Origin: Gaoshiqia sediminis
GTDB lineage: Bacteria > Bacteroidota > Bacteroidia > Bacteroidales > Prolixibacteraceae
Assembly (NCBI RefSeq): GCF_025907915.1
Contig: NZ_JAPAAF010000034.1
Span: 1 to 49,095 of the forward strand
Direction: 5' to 3'
DNA: 49,095 nucleotides
The position numbers and the translations under genes were made by a program. Each line of letters starts with the position of its first letter. The stretch's first letter is position 1. Shown here in pieces: positions 17,585 through 25,140 of the stretch. A model generated the notes under the pieces. The model did not search any database and had not been told where the DNA came from. It saw nothing but the letters and a program-made list of their open reading frames with translations.

Positions 17585-17818
17585 ATGCCTGGATTTAACA
17601 GAAGAGGGCCACAAGGAGAGGGTCCTATGACCGGACGGGGAAGAGGCCGCTGTGCAAACAGGGGCAACATTCCTTCAGAAAAAAATTCCGGATCAGCACA
17701 AAATCAAAATCCCGATGCAATATCTGATGATGCAGCCTTTGGAAACAGAGGATTTGGATTTGGTCTCGGATTGAAACGAGGACGCTGGCTTGGACGCGGT
17801 TTTCGCAACCGCTGGTAA
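17585..17818 (+). CDS. DUF5320-family small Gly/Arg-rich protein
   Basis: A 77-residue protein opening with MPGFNRRGPQGEGPMTGRGR, the typical DUF5320 signature (a PxGxGPMTGRG motif followed by a cysteine). The C-terminal half is Gly/Arg/Phe-rich (FGNRGFGFGLGLKRGRW). Members occur beside NifX/ORP-like genes in anaerobes; the function is unknown to me. ATG 17585 is fixed by the strong Shine-Dalgarno sequence. It lies between the two NifX-like genes, 21 bp after the first. Confidence 0.85.
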   Translation: MPGFNRRGPQGEGPMTGRGRGRCANRGNIPSEKNSGSAQNQNPDAISDDAAFGNRGFGFGLGLKRGRWLGRGFRNRW

Positions 17819-17834
17819 TCCATGTTTGTAAACC

Positions 17835-17873
17835 AGTCGGCAGCCCGGCGAACGTGTTGCCGACTAATTTTTA
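17835..17873 (+). terminator. Intra-operon hairpin/attenuator after the DUF5320 gene
   Basis: Perfect 8-bp stem AGTCGGCA/TGCCGACT with a 15-nt loop, followed by AATTTTT. It sits in the only sizeable gap (85 bp) of the operon's first half and could terminate a fraction of transcripts. Confidence 0.6.
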
Positions 17874-17903
17874 AAATTCCAAAACAGAAAAATTGAAAAA
17901 CAC

Positions 17904-18239
17904 ATGAAGAAATTTGCTATTCCTTTAGAAAACGGACGTTTATGTTCGCACTTTGGTCACTGCCAGCAATTTGCCATCATCGAAACAATGGATGGAAAAA
18001 TAACTGTACAAAATTTGGTTACCCCACCCCCGCACGAACCAGGACTGTTGCCCCAGTGGCTCAGCGAACATGGAGTAACCCACGTTATTGCCGGCGGAAT
18101 TGGCCAAAAAGCGATCAACCTGTTTAATGGGCAAAACATCCAGGTGACGGTTGGTGCACAACCTAAACAACCCGCTGAATTAGTTGAAGACTGGCTGACA
18201 AACTCCTTGGTTTCCGGTGCAAACGCCTGCGACCATTAA
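17904..18239 (+). CDS. NifX/ORP-like metal-cluster-binding protein (copy 2)
   Basis: A 111-residue member of the same NifX/ORP family as copy 1 but clearly a different subgroup. It has a CSHFGHCQQFAI segment near the N-terminus, PPPHEPGLLPQWL mid-protein and VIAGGIGQKAINLF toward the C-terminus. The two cysteines flanking SHFGH are plausible cluster ligands (inference). It ends CDH and is followed after 10 bp by the DUF89 gene. Confidence 0.88.
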   Translation: MKKFAIPLENGRLCSHFGHCQQFAIIETMDGKITVQNLVTPPPHEPGLLPQWLSEHGVTHVIAGGIGQKAINLFNGQNIQVTVGAQPKQPAELVEDWLTNSLVSGANACDH

Positions 18240-18249
18240 ACAACGTATT

Positions 18250-19119
18250 ATGGGTTTTGACTACCGCTGCTTTTTTTGTTTTAACCGAGCTTTTGAGCGA
18301 TTGCTGAAAAAAGAGCAGTTGACAACCGAAGAGGCAAACCATTTTACCGGTGAGATGATGAAACTATATCTCGAAGGAAGTAAAACGCTTTCAACACCTC
18401 AATTTTCAAGGGAATTGCACATCCGGCTGAAGAAATATACCGGCCAGTCCGATCCGTATCTGCACGGGAAAAAGCAAAGCAATGATCTGGTACTTTCGAT
18501 GTATCAAACGCTCAAGAAAAAAGTTGAAGCAGCCACCGACCCGTTTGACATGGCGCTTAGATTAGCTATCGCAGGCAACATTATCGATTTTGCCGTGAAT
18601 GACCAATACAACCTGAATGAAACAATCGATTTTGTGCTTAGTTCCGACTTCGGAATTGACCACTCCCAAGAGTTGAAAGCAGCATTAAGCCAGGCAAATA
18701 CCGTTTTGTACCTGGGCGATAATAATGGGGAGGTGGTATTCGACAAATTGTTTATTGAAACAATCAATCATCCCAATCTGGTTTATGCCGTGCGCGGGGC
18801 GCCCATCATCAATGATGTTACCCTGGAAGATGCAACCTATGTTGGAATGGACAAACTGGTGCCTGTTATTTCGAACGGCTTCGATGCCCCGTCAACCATT
18901 TTGGAACATTGCTCCGGGGAATTCAGAGAAGTATTCAACACAGCCGATGTCATCATTTCCAAAGGACAAGGAAACCTGGAAGGATTGCTTGACCACCCGG
19001 CCAATAACCTGTTTTTCCTGCTCATGGTAAAATGCGATGTGATTGCCGAACGGCTCGGAGTTTCAAAAGGCAGTTTTGTGGTGAAGCACAACACAAATAA
19101 CACAAGAAAGACAGCATGA
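18250..19119 (+). CDS. DUF89-family (ARMT1-like) metal-dependent protein
   Basis: A 289-residue DUF89 protein of the archaeal/anaerobe type. Signature segments are the N-terminal DYRCFFCFNRAFERLL with a C..C pair, the metal-site motif YLGDNNGEVVFDK, then VRGAPIINDVTLEDA and SKGQGNLEGL. DUF89 enzymes are damage-control phosphatases acting on sugar phosphates or related metabolites. In this operon the substrate is unknown. I chose ATG 18250 because upstream codons overlap the NifX-like gene and are not conserved-looking. The stop overlaps the next ATG (ATGA), showing translational coupling to the ATPase. Confidence 0.85.
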   Translation: MGFDYRCFFCFNRAFERLLKKEQLTTEEANHFTGEMMKLYLEGSKTLSTPQFSRELHIRLKKYTGQSDPYLHGKKQSNDLVLSMYQTLKKKVEAATDPFDMALRLAIAGNIIDFAVNDQYNLNETIDFVLSSDFGIDHSQELKAALSQANTVLYLGDNNGEVVFDKLFIETINHPNLVYAVRGAPIINDVTLEDATYVGMDKLVPVISNGFDAPSTILEHCSGEFREVFNTADVIISKGQGNLEGLLDHPANNLFFLLMVKCDVIAERLGVSKGSFVVKHNTNNTRKTA

Positions 19120-19970
19120 AAATAGCCATTGCAAGCGGAAAAGGCGGAACCGGGAAAACGCTGGTTTCAACCAACCTGTTTCAGATCGTCCGAAAAGCCG
19201 GCAAACCGGTAATCCTGATTGATTGTGACTCGGAAGAACCCAATGACCAACAATTTATCAACGGGAATCTCATCGATGAACAACTGGTCACCCAAAACAT
19301 TCCGGTCATCGATACCGATAAATGCACCTATTGCGGGAAGTGTCAGGAATATTGCCACTACAATGCCATACTGGTTTTACCTGAAATCAAACACATTCAA
19401 GTAGTTGAAGATCTTTGTCACGATTGCGGCGCCTGTCTGTACGCCTGCCAGTACGGTGCCATCACCGAAAAAGAAAAAATGATTGGCGCCATCACGAAAT
19501 TTGAAGTTGATGAGCGCTCATCGCTGTATGAAAGCCGCATAGAGGTTGGCGTTTATTCGTCGGTGCCTTTAATCCGCGAAGCCATCAAAGATGCCGGAAA
19601 CGGGCATTTTGCCATTTTAGACGCACCTCCCGGCACCTCCTGCCCCTTTATCGCCACAGTTGAACAGGCCGATTACGTGGTATTGGTTACCGAACCCACT
19701 CCCTTTGGACTAAACGACCTGAAATTGTCGGTAGAAACACTTCAGGAGTTAAAAAAGCCGTTTGGCGTAGTCATCAATCGGGCAGGTCTGGGCAACAATG
19801 CCGTACAGGAATATTTAGCTGAAAACAAAATTCAACTGCTGGCAGAAATTCCTTTCGACCGAAAAATTGCGGCAAGCTATTCCGAAGGGGTATTGATTAC
19901 CGATTCACTCGATGAATATCGTGAGCTGTTTGTCCAATTGTATAAAACATTAGAAAAGAAGGCATCATGA
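19116..19970 (+). CDS. MinD/ParA-type ATPase with inserted ferredoxin domain (copy 1)
   Basis: A 284-residue P-loop ATPase of the MinD/Mrp group. The deviant Walker A motif GKGGTGKT is at 8-15. A 2[4Fe-4S] ferredoxin insert holds cysteines 70, 73, 76, 80 and 101, 104, 107, 111 (CTYCGKCQEYC, CHDCGACLYAC). The downstream DAPPGTSCPF switch motif is intact. Pairs of such proteins are encoded with the orange protein in Desulfovibrio and form a complex with it. They are thought to use ATP and redox clusters to handle metal clusters or position the complex. ATGA overlaps link it to both neighbours. Confidence 0.92.
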   Translation: MKIAIASGKGGTGKTLVSTNLFQIVRKAGKPVILIDCDSEEPNDQQFINGNLIDEQLVTQNIPVIDTDKCTYCGKCQEYCHYNAILVLPEIKHIQVVEDLCHDCGACLYACQYGAITEKEKMIGAITKFEVDERSSLYESRIEVGVYSSVPLIREAIKDAGNGHFAILDAPPGTSCPFIATVEQADYVVLVTEPTPFGLNDLKLSVETLQELKKPFGVVINRAGLGNNAVQEYLAENKIQLLAEIPFDRKIAASYSEGVLITDSLDEYRELFVQLYKTLEKKAS

Positions 19971-20851
19971 AAGAAATTGTCGTTTTAAGCGGAAAAGGGG
20001 GAACCGGAAAATCAAGTCTCAGCGCGGCACTGGCCACATTGGCCTCTAAAATTATTGTAGCCGATTGCGATGTAGATGCCGCCAACCTGCATATTGTCCT
20101 TCATCCCGAAAACTACCGGGAAGAAGTTTACGTTTCAGGGCAAAAGGCGGTGATCGATTATGACAAATGCACCGATTGCGGAACCTGCATGGATTACTGC
20201 CGTTTTGATGCCATCCGCCTGGAAAACGGAAAGTATCTGATTTCCGAAACGGCCTGTGACGGGTGCCAGTTATGTGAAAGAGTATGCCCGGCAAAGGCCA
20301 TCAATATGGTTGAGCATGACAAAAGCCGCTGGTATGCCGGCGACATCACGAATGGGAAAATGATCCACGCGCGCTTAGCTCCGGGCGAAGACAACTCGGG
20401 CAAGCTGGTCAATATTGTGCGCGAACAGGCCCGTGAGGCGGCCAATGAAATCGGAGCCGAACTGATCCTGATTGACGGGCCTCCCGGTATTGGGTGCCCG
20501 GCTATTTCCAGCATGACGGGTGCCGATGAAGTGGTACTGGTTACCGAGCCAACCCAGTCCGGCATGCACGATTTAAAACGCATCGTCGAGCTGGCCGGGC
20601 AATTTCGGATCCACTCCAGCGTGGTGATTAATAAATACGACCTGAATACCCGCATCAGTGATGAACTGGAAAAATGGTGCCAGTACATGAAAATTCCGGT
20701 AATTGGAAAAATCCCGTTTGACAGGTCGATTGTGGATGCTATGGTAAACTGCCAAAGCATCATTGACTGGGCCCCCGATTCTGATATTAGCAACGAAATA
20801 AAATTAATTTGGAATAAACTCATTTGTCATGAAACCACAAGATCCATTTGA
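19967..20851 (+). CDS. MinD/ParA-type ATPase with inserted ferredoxin domain (copy 2)
   Basis: A 294-residue paralogue of the preceding ATPase. Walker A GKGGTGKS is at about 9-16. Ferredoxin cysteines are 68, 71, 74, 78 and 97, 100, 103, 107, the second set ending in the classic CP (CERVCPAKAI). The DGPPGIGCP switch motif is present. The two copies differ enough to form a heterodimer rather than being a recent duplication (inference). The start overlaps the previous stop by 4 bp and the next gene begins 23 bp before this one ends. Confidence 0.92.
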   Translation: MKEIVVLSGKGGTGKSSLSAALATLASKIIVADCDVDAANLHIVLHPENYREEVYVSGQKAVIDYDKCTDCGTCMDYCRFDAIRLENGKYLISETACDGCQLCERVCPAKAINMVEHDKSRWYAGDITNGKMIHARLAPGEDNSGKLVNIVREQAREAANEIGAELILIDGPPGIGCPAISSMTGADEVVLVTEPTQSGMHDLKRIVELAGQFRIHSSVVINKYDLNTRISDELEKWCQYMKIPVIGKIPFDRSIVDAMVNCQSIIDWAPDSDISNEIKLIWNKLICHETTRSI

Positions 20852-21644
20852 AAAAATAGCCATGCCTGGTGTGAAAAACGTTATCGTCGTTGCATCCGGT
20901 AAAGGTGGAGTCGGAAAATCGACCGTATCTGCCAACCTGGCCGTGGCATTGGCCCGTGAAGGTTATAAAACAGCCTTGTTTGACGCCGACCTGTACGGCC
21001 CTTCGGCGCCAATCTTCTTTGGCCTTCAGGATCAAAAACCGGAAGTAATAAAGGAAGGAGAACATGAACAGATCATCCCAATTGAGAAGTACGGAGTCAA
21101 AATCATGTCCATCGGATTTTTCATCCTGTCCAAAAAATCGCTTATTTGGCGCGGACCGGCAGCCACTGCAGGGCTTGTCCAGCTCTTGTCAACCACCCAA
21201 TGGGGCGAAACCGATTTCCTGATTATCGATTTCCCTCCCGGAACCGGCGACATTCAGCTTACAACGATTCAGAAATTAAACCTGACCGGGGCCATCCTGG
21301 TAACCACACCCCAGCACATTGCCCTGGCAGACGCCCAAAAAGCCGCCGACATGTTCCACACCCCACTGATCCAAGTTCCCGTACTGGGCGTGGTCGAAAA
21401 CATGTCGTACTTCACCCCAACGCAACATCCCGATGAAAAGTATTATCTTTTTGGCCAGGGGGGTGGCGAAAAACTGGCACACCAACTCGGTGTCCCTCTA
21501 CTTGCGAAGATCCCGCTCGTAGCCGATGTTTGCGAACTGAGTGACAGTGGAAAAACCATATTCTCCTCTGCGGACCATCTTATCGGAGATCAATTTCAAC
21601 AGTTGGCCCAACAAGTAAGTCAATTGTTAGTAACTCATGTTTAA
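20829..21644 (+). CDS. Mrp/NBP35-type ATPase lacking the MIP18 domain and CxxC
   Basis: A 271-residue Mrp-family P-loop ATPase. Walker A GKGGVGKS is at 24-31, followed by DADLYGPSAP and the DFPPGTGD switch motif. Housekeeping Mrp proteins of Bacteroidota carry an N-terminal MIP18-like domain and are about 360 residues; that domain is absent here. The usual C-terminal CxxC for a bridging Fe-S cluster is replaced by NMSYFTPTQHPDEKYY, without cysteine. Related Mrp proteins help insert metal clusters into ORP-like proteins. An alternative start is ATG 20862. Confidence 0.88.
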   Translation: MKPQDPFEKIAMPGVKNVIVVASGKGGVGKSTVSANLAVALAREGYKTALFDADLYGPSAPIFFGLQDQKPEVIKEGEHEQIIPIEKYGVKIMSIGFFILSKKSLIWRGPAATAGLVQLLSTTQWGETDFLIIDFPPGTGDIQLTTIQKLNLTGAILVTTPQHIALADAQKAADMFHTPLIQVPVLGVVENMSYFTPTQHPDEKYYLFGQGGGEKLAHQLGVPLLAKIPLVADVCELSDSGKTIFSSADHLIGDQFQQLAQQVSQLLVTHV

Positions 21645-21655
21645 TCGTACTTTTT

Positions 21656-22141
21656 ATGGAACCGATCACCTACACCCCTATCGGGATCATTCATTCTACC
21701 AACAAAAAACCGGAAGGGACACCCATTCAGTTTTCCGGTGCTAAAAACTCACCAGGTGAAATTGAAATTTTCCCTGAGTATATCGAAGGGCTGGCAGATC
21801 TGGATGGTTTCTCGCATGTGATTTTGCTGTACCATTTTCATCTCATCGAAAAACCCATGCTGACGGTGAAACCTTTTATGGACGACTGTGAACACGGGGT
21901 ATTTGCAACCCGAAGCCCGGCCCGGCCCAATCCGATTGGTTTTTCCATTGTACGAATTACCGAAATCAGGGGAAACCTGATTTTTATTGAAGGCGTGGAT
22001 ATTGTGGACAGTACTCCGCTACTCGATATAAAGCCTTACGTTCCACAGTTTGATGCGGTAACCATCGAAAAAACCGGCTGGCTGGAAAACAATGCCCATA
22101 AACATACAACGACCAAAGACGACGGAAGATTTTTAAAATGA
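21656..22141 (+). CDS. TrmO/TsaA-family tRNA methyltransferase
   Basis: A 161-residue protein with the TsaA/TrmO beta-barrel domain, which uses S-adenosylmethionine to methylate N6-threonylcarbamoyladenosine-37 in tRNA. Motifs include the start PIGIIHST, FSHVILLYHFH and the SAM-binding ATRSPARPNPIG. E. coli TrmO has an extra C-terminal domain; this is the short form common in anaerobes and archaea. TsaA-domain genes are often found near metal-handling clusters, so a role other than tRNA modification is possible. ATGA overlap with the thioesterase gene. Confidence 0.83.
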   Translation: MEPITYTPIGIIHSTNKKPEGTPIQFSGAKNSPGEIEIFPEYIEGLADLDGFSHVILLYHFHLIEKPMLTVKPFMDDCEHGVFATRSPARPNPIGFSIVRITEIRGNLIFIEGVDIVDSTPLLDIKPYVPQFDAVTIEKTGWLENNAHKHTTTKDDGRFLK

Positions 22142-22590
22142 ACGAAAACAATCAGATTGTGGGGATCTTTAAACTGCGCCCGCGTTATGGCGAAGTTGAC
22201 CGCATGGGCTATGTTTACCATGCCAACTACGTCAGCTATTGTCATCAGGCACGCACAGAATTACTGCGGCAATTTGGGATTGACGACAACACCCTGGAAA
22301 GCCATAATATCATGTTACCGGTGATTAGCATGAATCTGCGCTATTTAAAACCAGCCTGTTACGACGAATTGCTGTCCATCAAAACCACTATTTCAGAAAT
22401 GCCTTCCACGCGCTTTTCATTTCATTTTGAAATCCGTAACGAAACCGGCGAACGCATCTGCACAGCCGAATCGTCGGTTGTTTTTGTTGACAGCCATTCC
22501 CGGAAACCCATGCGGGTGCCGGATTTTGTCATTCAGGCTCTTGAAAATCATTTAACCAAGCAATATGCCGAAACTAACTGTATTAACTGA
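22138..22590 (+). CDS. Acyl-CoA thioesterase (4HBT hotdog fold)
   Basis: A 150-residue hotdog-fold thioesterase of the YbgC/4-hydroxybenzoyl-CoA thioesterase type. The segment YGEVDRMGYVYHANYVSY carries the family motif with the catalytic-type aspartate. It hydrolyses acyl-CoA to acid plus CoA; the substrate is unknown. It overlaps the previous gene by 4 bp and the next by 26 bp. Together with the CoA-disulfide-reductase fusion downstream, it adds CoA-thiol chemistry to the operon. Confidence 0.88.
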   Translation: MNENNQIVGIFKLRPRYGEVDRMGYVYHANYVSYCHQARTELLRQFGIDDNTLESHNIMLPVISMNLRYLKPACYDELLSIKTTISEMPSTRFSFHFEIRNETGERICTAESSVVFVDSHSRKPMRVPDFVIQALENHLTKQYAETNCIN

Positions 22591-23350
22591 AAACACAGCG
22601 GGCGGCCGCTTTTTGGCCGAGCACGGCCTTTCGTACTTAATTGAGATGGACGGGCACACGATTTTATTTGACACGGGATCCAGCGATGTTTTTCTGCGCA
22701 ATGCTTCGAAAATGAATATCGACTTGCAAAAATCGGTTGACCAAATTGTACTGAGCCACGGCCATTGGGACCACGGCGATGGACTTCGTTTTATTGAAAA
22801 AAAGCCACTTCTAACCCATCCGGCTGCTTTCATGAAACGCTTCCGAAAAACCGATGGAACTCCAGTTGGCTTATCGTTGGATCACGATACGCTCAGCAAA
22901 AAATTTGATTTGCACACTACAGCCAAGCCTTTCCAGATCTCCAAACACCTTTTCTTTTTGGGCGAAATCCCCCGAAAAAACAATTTTGAATCGCAAACCA
23001 CCAGTTTTTGCGATGAAAACGGGAACGATGATTTCGTTCCGGATGATTCGGCCCTGGCGTTGATTGTAAACGACCAGCTTGTGGTGATCTCAGGTTGCTC
23101 CCATTCAGGCATTTGCAACATATGCGAATACGCCAAACAGGTAACGGGCATCAATGCCATTGATACTGTGATCGGCGGTTTTCACCTGAAACACAACAAC
23201 GAACAAACCGGGAAAACCATCCGGTATTTTGAACAGGAAAAAGTGAACAGGATTATTCCGTCACATTGTACCGAACTTCCGGCGCTTGCTGCTTTTCATC
23301 TAAAATTCAACACAGCCCAGCTAAAAACCGGACAACAAATTCGGTTCTAA
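22565..23350 (+). CDS. Metallo-beta-lactamase-fold hydrolase (COG1237 type)
   Basis: A 261-residue MBL-fold protein. The metal-binding motif HGHWDH (H65, H67, D69, H70) is intact, with a later GCSHSGICNICEYA segment and a C-terminal SHCTELPA. This pattern matches the COG1237 subgroup that includes the methanopterin-pathway enzyme making dihydropterin-ribofuranosylaminobenzene phosphate. In a Bacteroidota that pathway is unlikely, so the substrate is open. The start lies 26 bp inside the thioesterase gene. No glyoxalase II or persulfide dioxygenase features are evident beyond the shared fold. Confidence 0.83.
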   Translation: MPKLTVLTENTAGGRFLAEHGLSYLIEMDGHTILFDTGSSDVFLRNASKMNIDLQKSVDQIVLSHGHWDHGDGLRFIEKKPLLTHPAAFMKRFRKTDGTPVGLSLDHDTLSKKFDLHTTAKPFQISKHLFFLGEIPRKNNFESQTTSFCDENGNDDFVPDDSALALIVNDQLVVISGCSHSGICNICEYAKQVTGINAIDTVIGGFHLKHNNEQTGKTIRYFEQEKVNRIIPSHCTELPALAAFHLKFNTAQLKTGQQIRF

Positions 23351-23379
23351 TCCAAATGAACAATAATCAATTCAATATC

Positions 23380-25074
23380 ATGGAAAATCAAAAAAAAATA
23401 ATCGTAATTGGCGGTTCGGCAGCAGGACCAAAAGCTGCTGCACGTGCCCGAAGAATGGATGAATTTGCCGAAATTACCATGTTCCAGAAAGGACCGGACC
23501 TTTCCATGGCCTCCTGCGGATTTCCTTATTTTGTGGGTGGCTTTTTCGACGATCGGAACAAGCTGTTGTGCACCCCGACGGGAGTGGTCCGCGACCCCAA
23601 ATTTTACTGGAATGCCAAGGGGATTGTGGCCCGGATAAATACCGAAATCACCCGTATCGATCGGCGAAAAAAAACTGTGGAATACAAAGACCTGATTACA
23701 GGCGAAACTGGAGTACAAACCTATGACAAATTGGTGATCGCTACCGGAGCCACTGCGAACAGGCCGCCAATTAAGGGAATTGAGCTCGATGGTATTTCTA
23801 CATTGCAGTCGATGCAGGATGCTGACTATCTTCGGAAAATACGCGACGAAGGTAAGATTAAGAAAGCTGTTGTCATTGGTGGCGGCTTAATTGGCATTGA
23901 AACACTCGAGGCGTTACAACTTTCGGGTATTGAACTCACCATGATTGAACTGCTGCCCCAACTACTTACTTTCCTGGATTGGAAATTGGCCAAATTGGTA
24001 GAAAATTACCTGAAAACGAAAGCCAACGTAATCACCAAAAACGGAGTAGCTGAGTTTATCGGAGAGAACGGAAAGCTGGTTGCCGTTAAACTGCAAAACG
24101 GCACTGAAATACCGTGCGAACTGGCAGTGGTAGCAATCGGTGTGCGTCCAAATGTGGCCCTGGCACGCGAAGCGGGAATCGAGATTGGTTCCCTCGGTGG
24201 TATTTCAGTGAATGAACACATGCAAACCAGCGATCCGGATATTTATGCTGCTGGCGACTGCTGCGAAATTACTAACCTGATTACCGGTCAAAAAGTACTG
24301 GCTCCATACGGCGACTTAGCCAACCTGGAAGGCCGCGTTGCCGGCGAAAACTGCATCCGGGGAAATGTGGCTACTTTCCCGGGAACCATCCAAACCGGTG
24401 TCTGCAAGTTGTTTGAATACGGCGTTGGTATCACCGGGCTTTCCGAAGAAAAAGCACTCGCAGCAGGAATTGACTTCGTGAAAGTGATCAATGCCAGCCC
24501 CGACAAGCCCGGTTTTATGGACGGTAAATTACTGGTCACAAAACTGATCGCCGAAACGGAAACCGGCACCATACTTGGCGCCCAATGTGTGGGCCCGGGC
24601 GATGTAAGCAAACAATTGGCTATCTGGGCAACAGCCATCAAAGGCGGTCTCACGGTTGACGATATGGTAAATGCCGACCTGCCTTATGCCCCACCCTTCT
24701 CATTAGCTATCGACCACAGTATTGCCACAGCACATATTCTTCAAAATAAAATGCACGGTTTGTTTGAAGGAATTTCGGCGCTCGAAGTAAAACAAAAGGT
24801 GGATCGCGGCGAAGATTTGTTCATCCTCGACACCCGCGGGGCTGATGAGTATGAAGAAACACGCCTCGGCATTGGAGAAACCCTCATTCCGGTGGGAATG
24901 CTTCGGAAACGAATGAATGAACTTCCGACAGATAAAAGCCAGGAAATTATAACCTATTGCAAGATTTCGCTACGTGGCTATGAGGCGGCTATGCTTTTAA
25001 AAGCTCACGGATATACCAACGTCAAAGTGATGGAAGGGGGCATTGCTGCCTGGCCATTCGATAAGGAAAAATAG
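23380..25074 (+). CDS. CoA-disulfide reductase / rhodanese fusion (CoADR-RHD)
   Basis: A 564-residue FAD/NAD-dependent disulfide reductase with a C-terminal rhodanese domain. The FAD motif is GGSAAGPKAA (11-20) and the single redox cysteine is C46 in MASCGFPYFVGG. The NAD motif is VIGGGLIGIE, and the rhodanese loop holds C527 (TYCKISLRGYE). Length is normal for this fusion, whose known members reduce CoA-disulfide, CoA-persulfide or polysulfide. ATG 23380 gives this standard length; ATG 23356 is also possible, and codons further upstream overlap the MBL gene. It is the last gene of the operon, followed by a terminator. Confidence 0.92.
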   Translation: MENQKKIIVIGGSAAGPKAAARARRMDEFAEITMFQKGPDLSMASCGFPYFVGGFFDDRNKLLCTPTGVVRDPKFYWNAKGIVARINTEITRIDRRKKTVEYKDLITGETGVQTYDKLVIATGATANRPPIKGIELDGISTLQSMQDADYLRKIRDEGKIKKAVVIGGGLIGIETLEALQLSGIELTMIELLPQLLTFLDWKLAKLVENYLKTKANVITKNGVAEFIGENGKLVAVKLQNGTEIPCELAVVAIGVRPNVALAREAGIEIGSLGGISVNEHMQTSDPDIYAAGDCCEITNLITGQKVLAPYGDLANLEGRVAGENCIRGNVATFPGTIQTGVCKLFEYGVGITGLSEEKALAAGIDFVKVINASPDKPGFMDGKLLVTKLIAETETGTILGAQCVGPGDVSKQLAIWATAIKGGLTVDDMVNADLPYAPPFSLAIDHSIATAHILQNKMHGLFEGISALEVKQKVDRGEDLFILDTRGADEYEETRLGIGETLIPVGMLRKRMNELPTDKSQEIITYCKISLRGYEAAMLLKAHGYTNVKVMEGGIAAWPFDKEK

Positions 25075-25081
25075 CATCAGG

Positions 25082-25117
25082 CAGAGGACATCCGAACAAG
25101 GTGTCCTCTGTTGTTTT
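25082..25117 (+). terminator. Terminator of the ORP-like operon
   Basis: Perfect 9-bp stem CAGAGGACA/TGTCCTCTG with an 11-nt loop, followed by TTGTTTT, just after the CoADR-RHD stop. Confidence 0.85.
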
Positions 25118-25140
25118 CTACTATTGACGACGTTGCATTC

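Noticed and set aside
17243-18239. Nitrogen-fixation genes (NifX/NifB names)
   Set aside because: No nifHDK, nifE/N or true NifB radical-SAM gene is present; the proteins are the short ORP/NifX-like type found in non-fixing anaerobes.
23266-23379. Longer N-terminus of the CoADR-rhodanese protein
   Set aside because: The extra codons overlap the MBL gene and precede the FAD-binding strand; starting at 23380 gives the usual 564-residue length.
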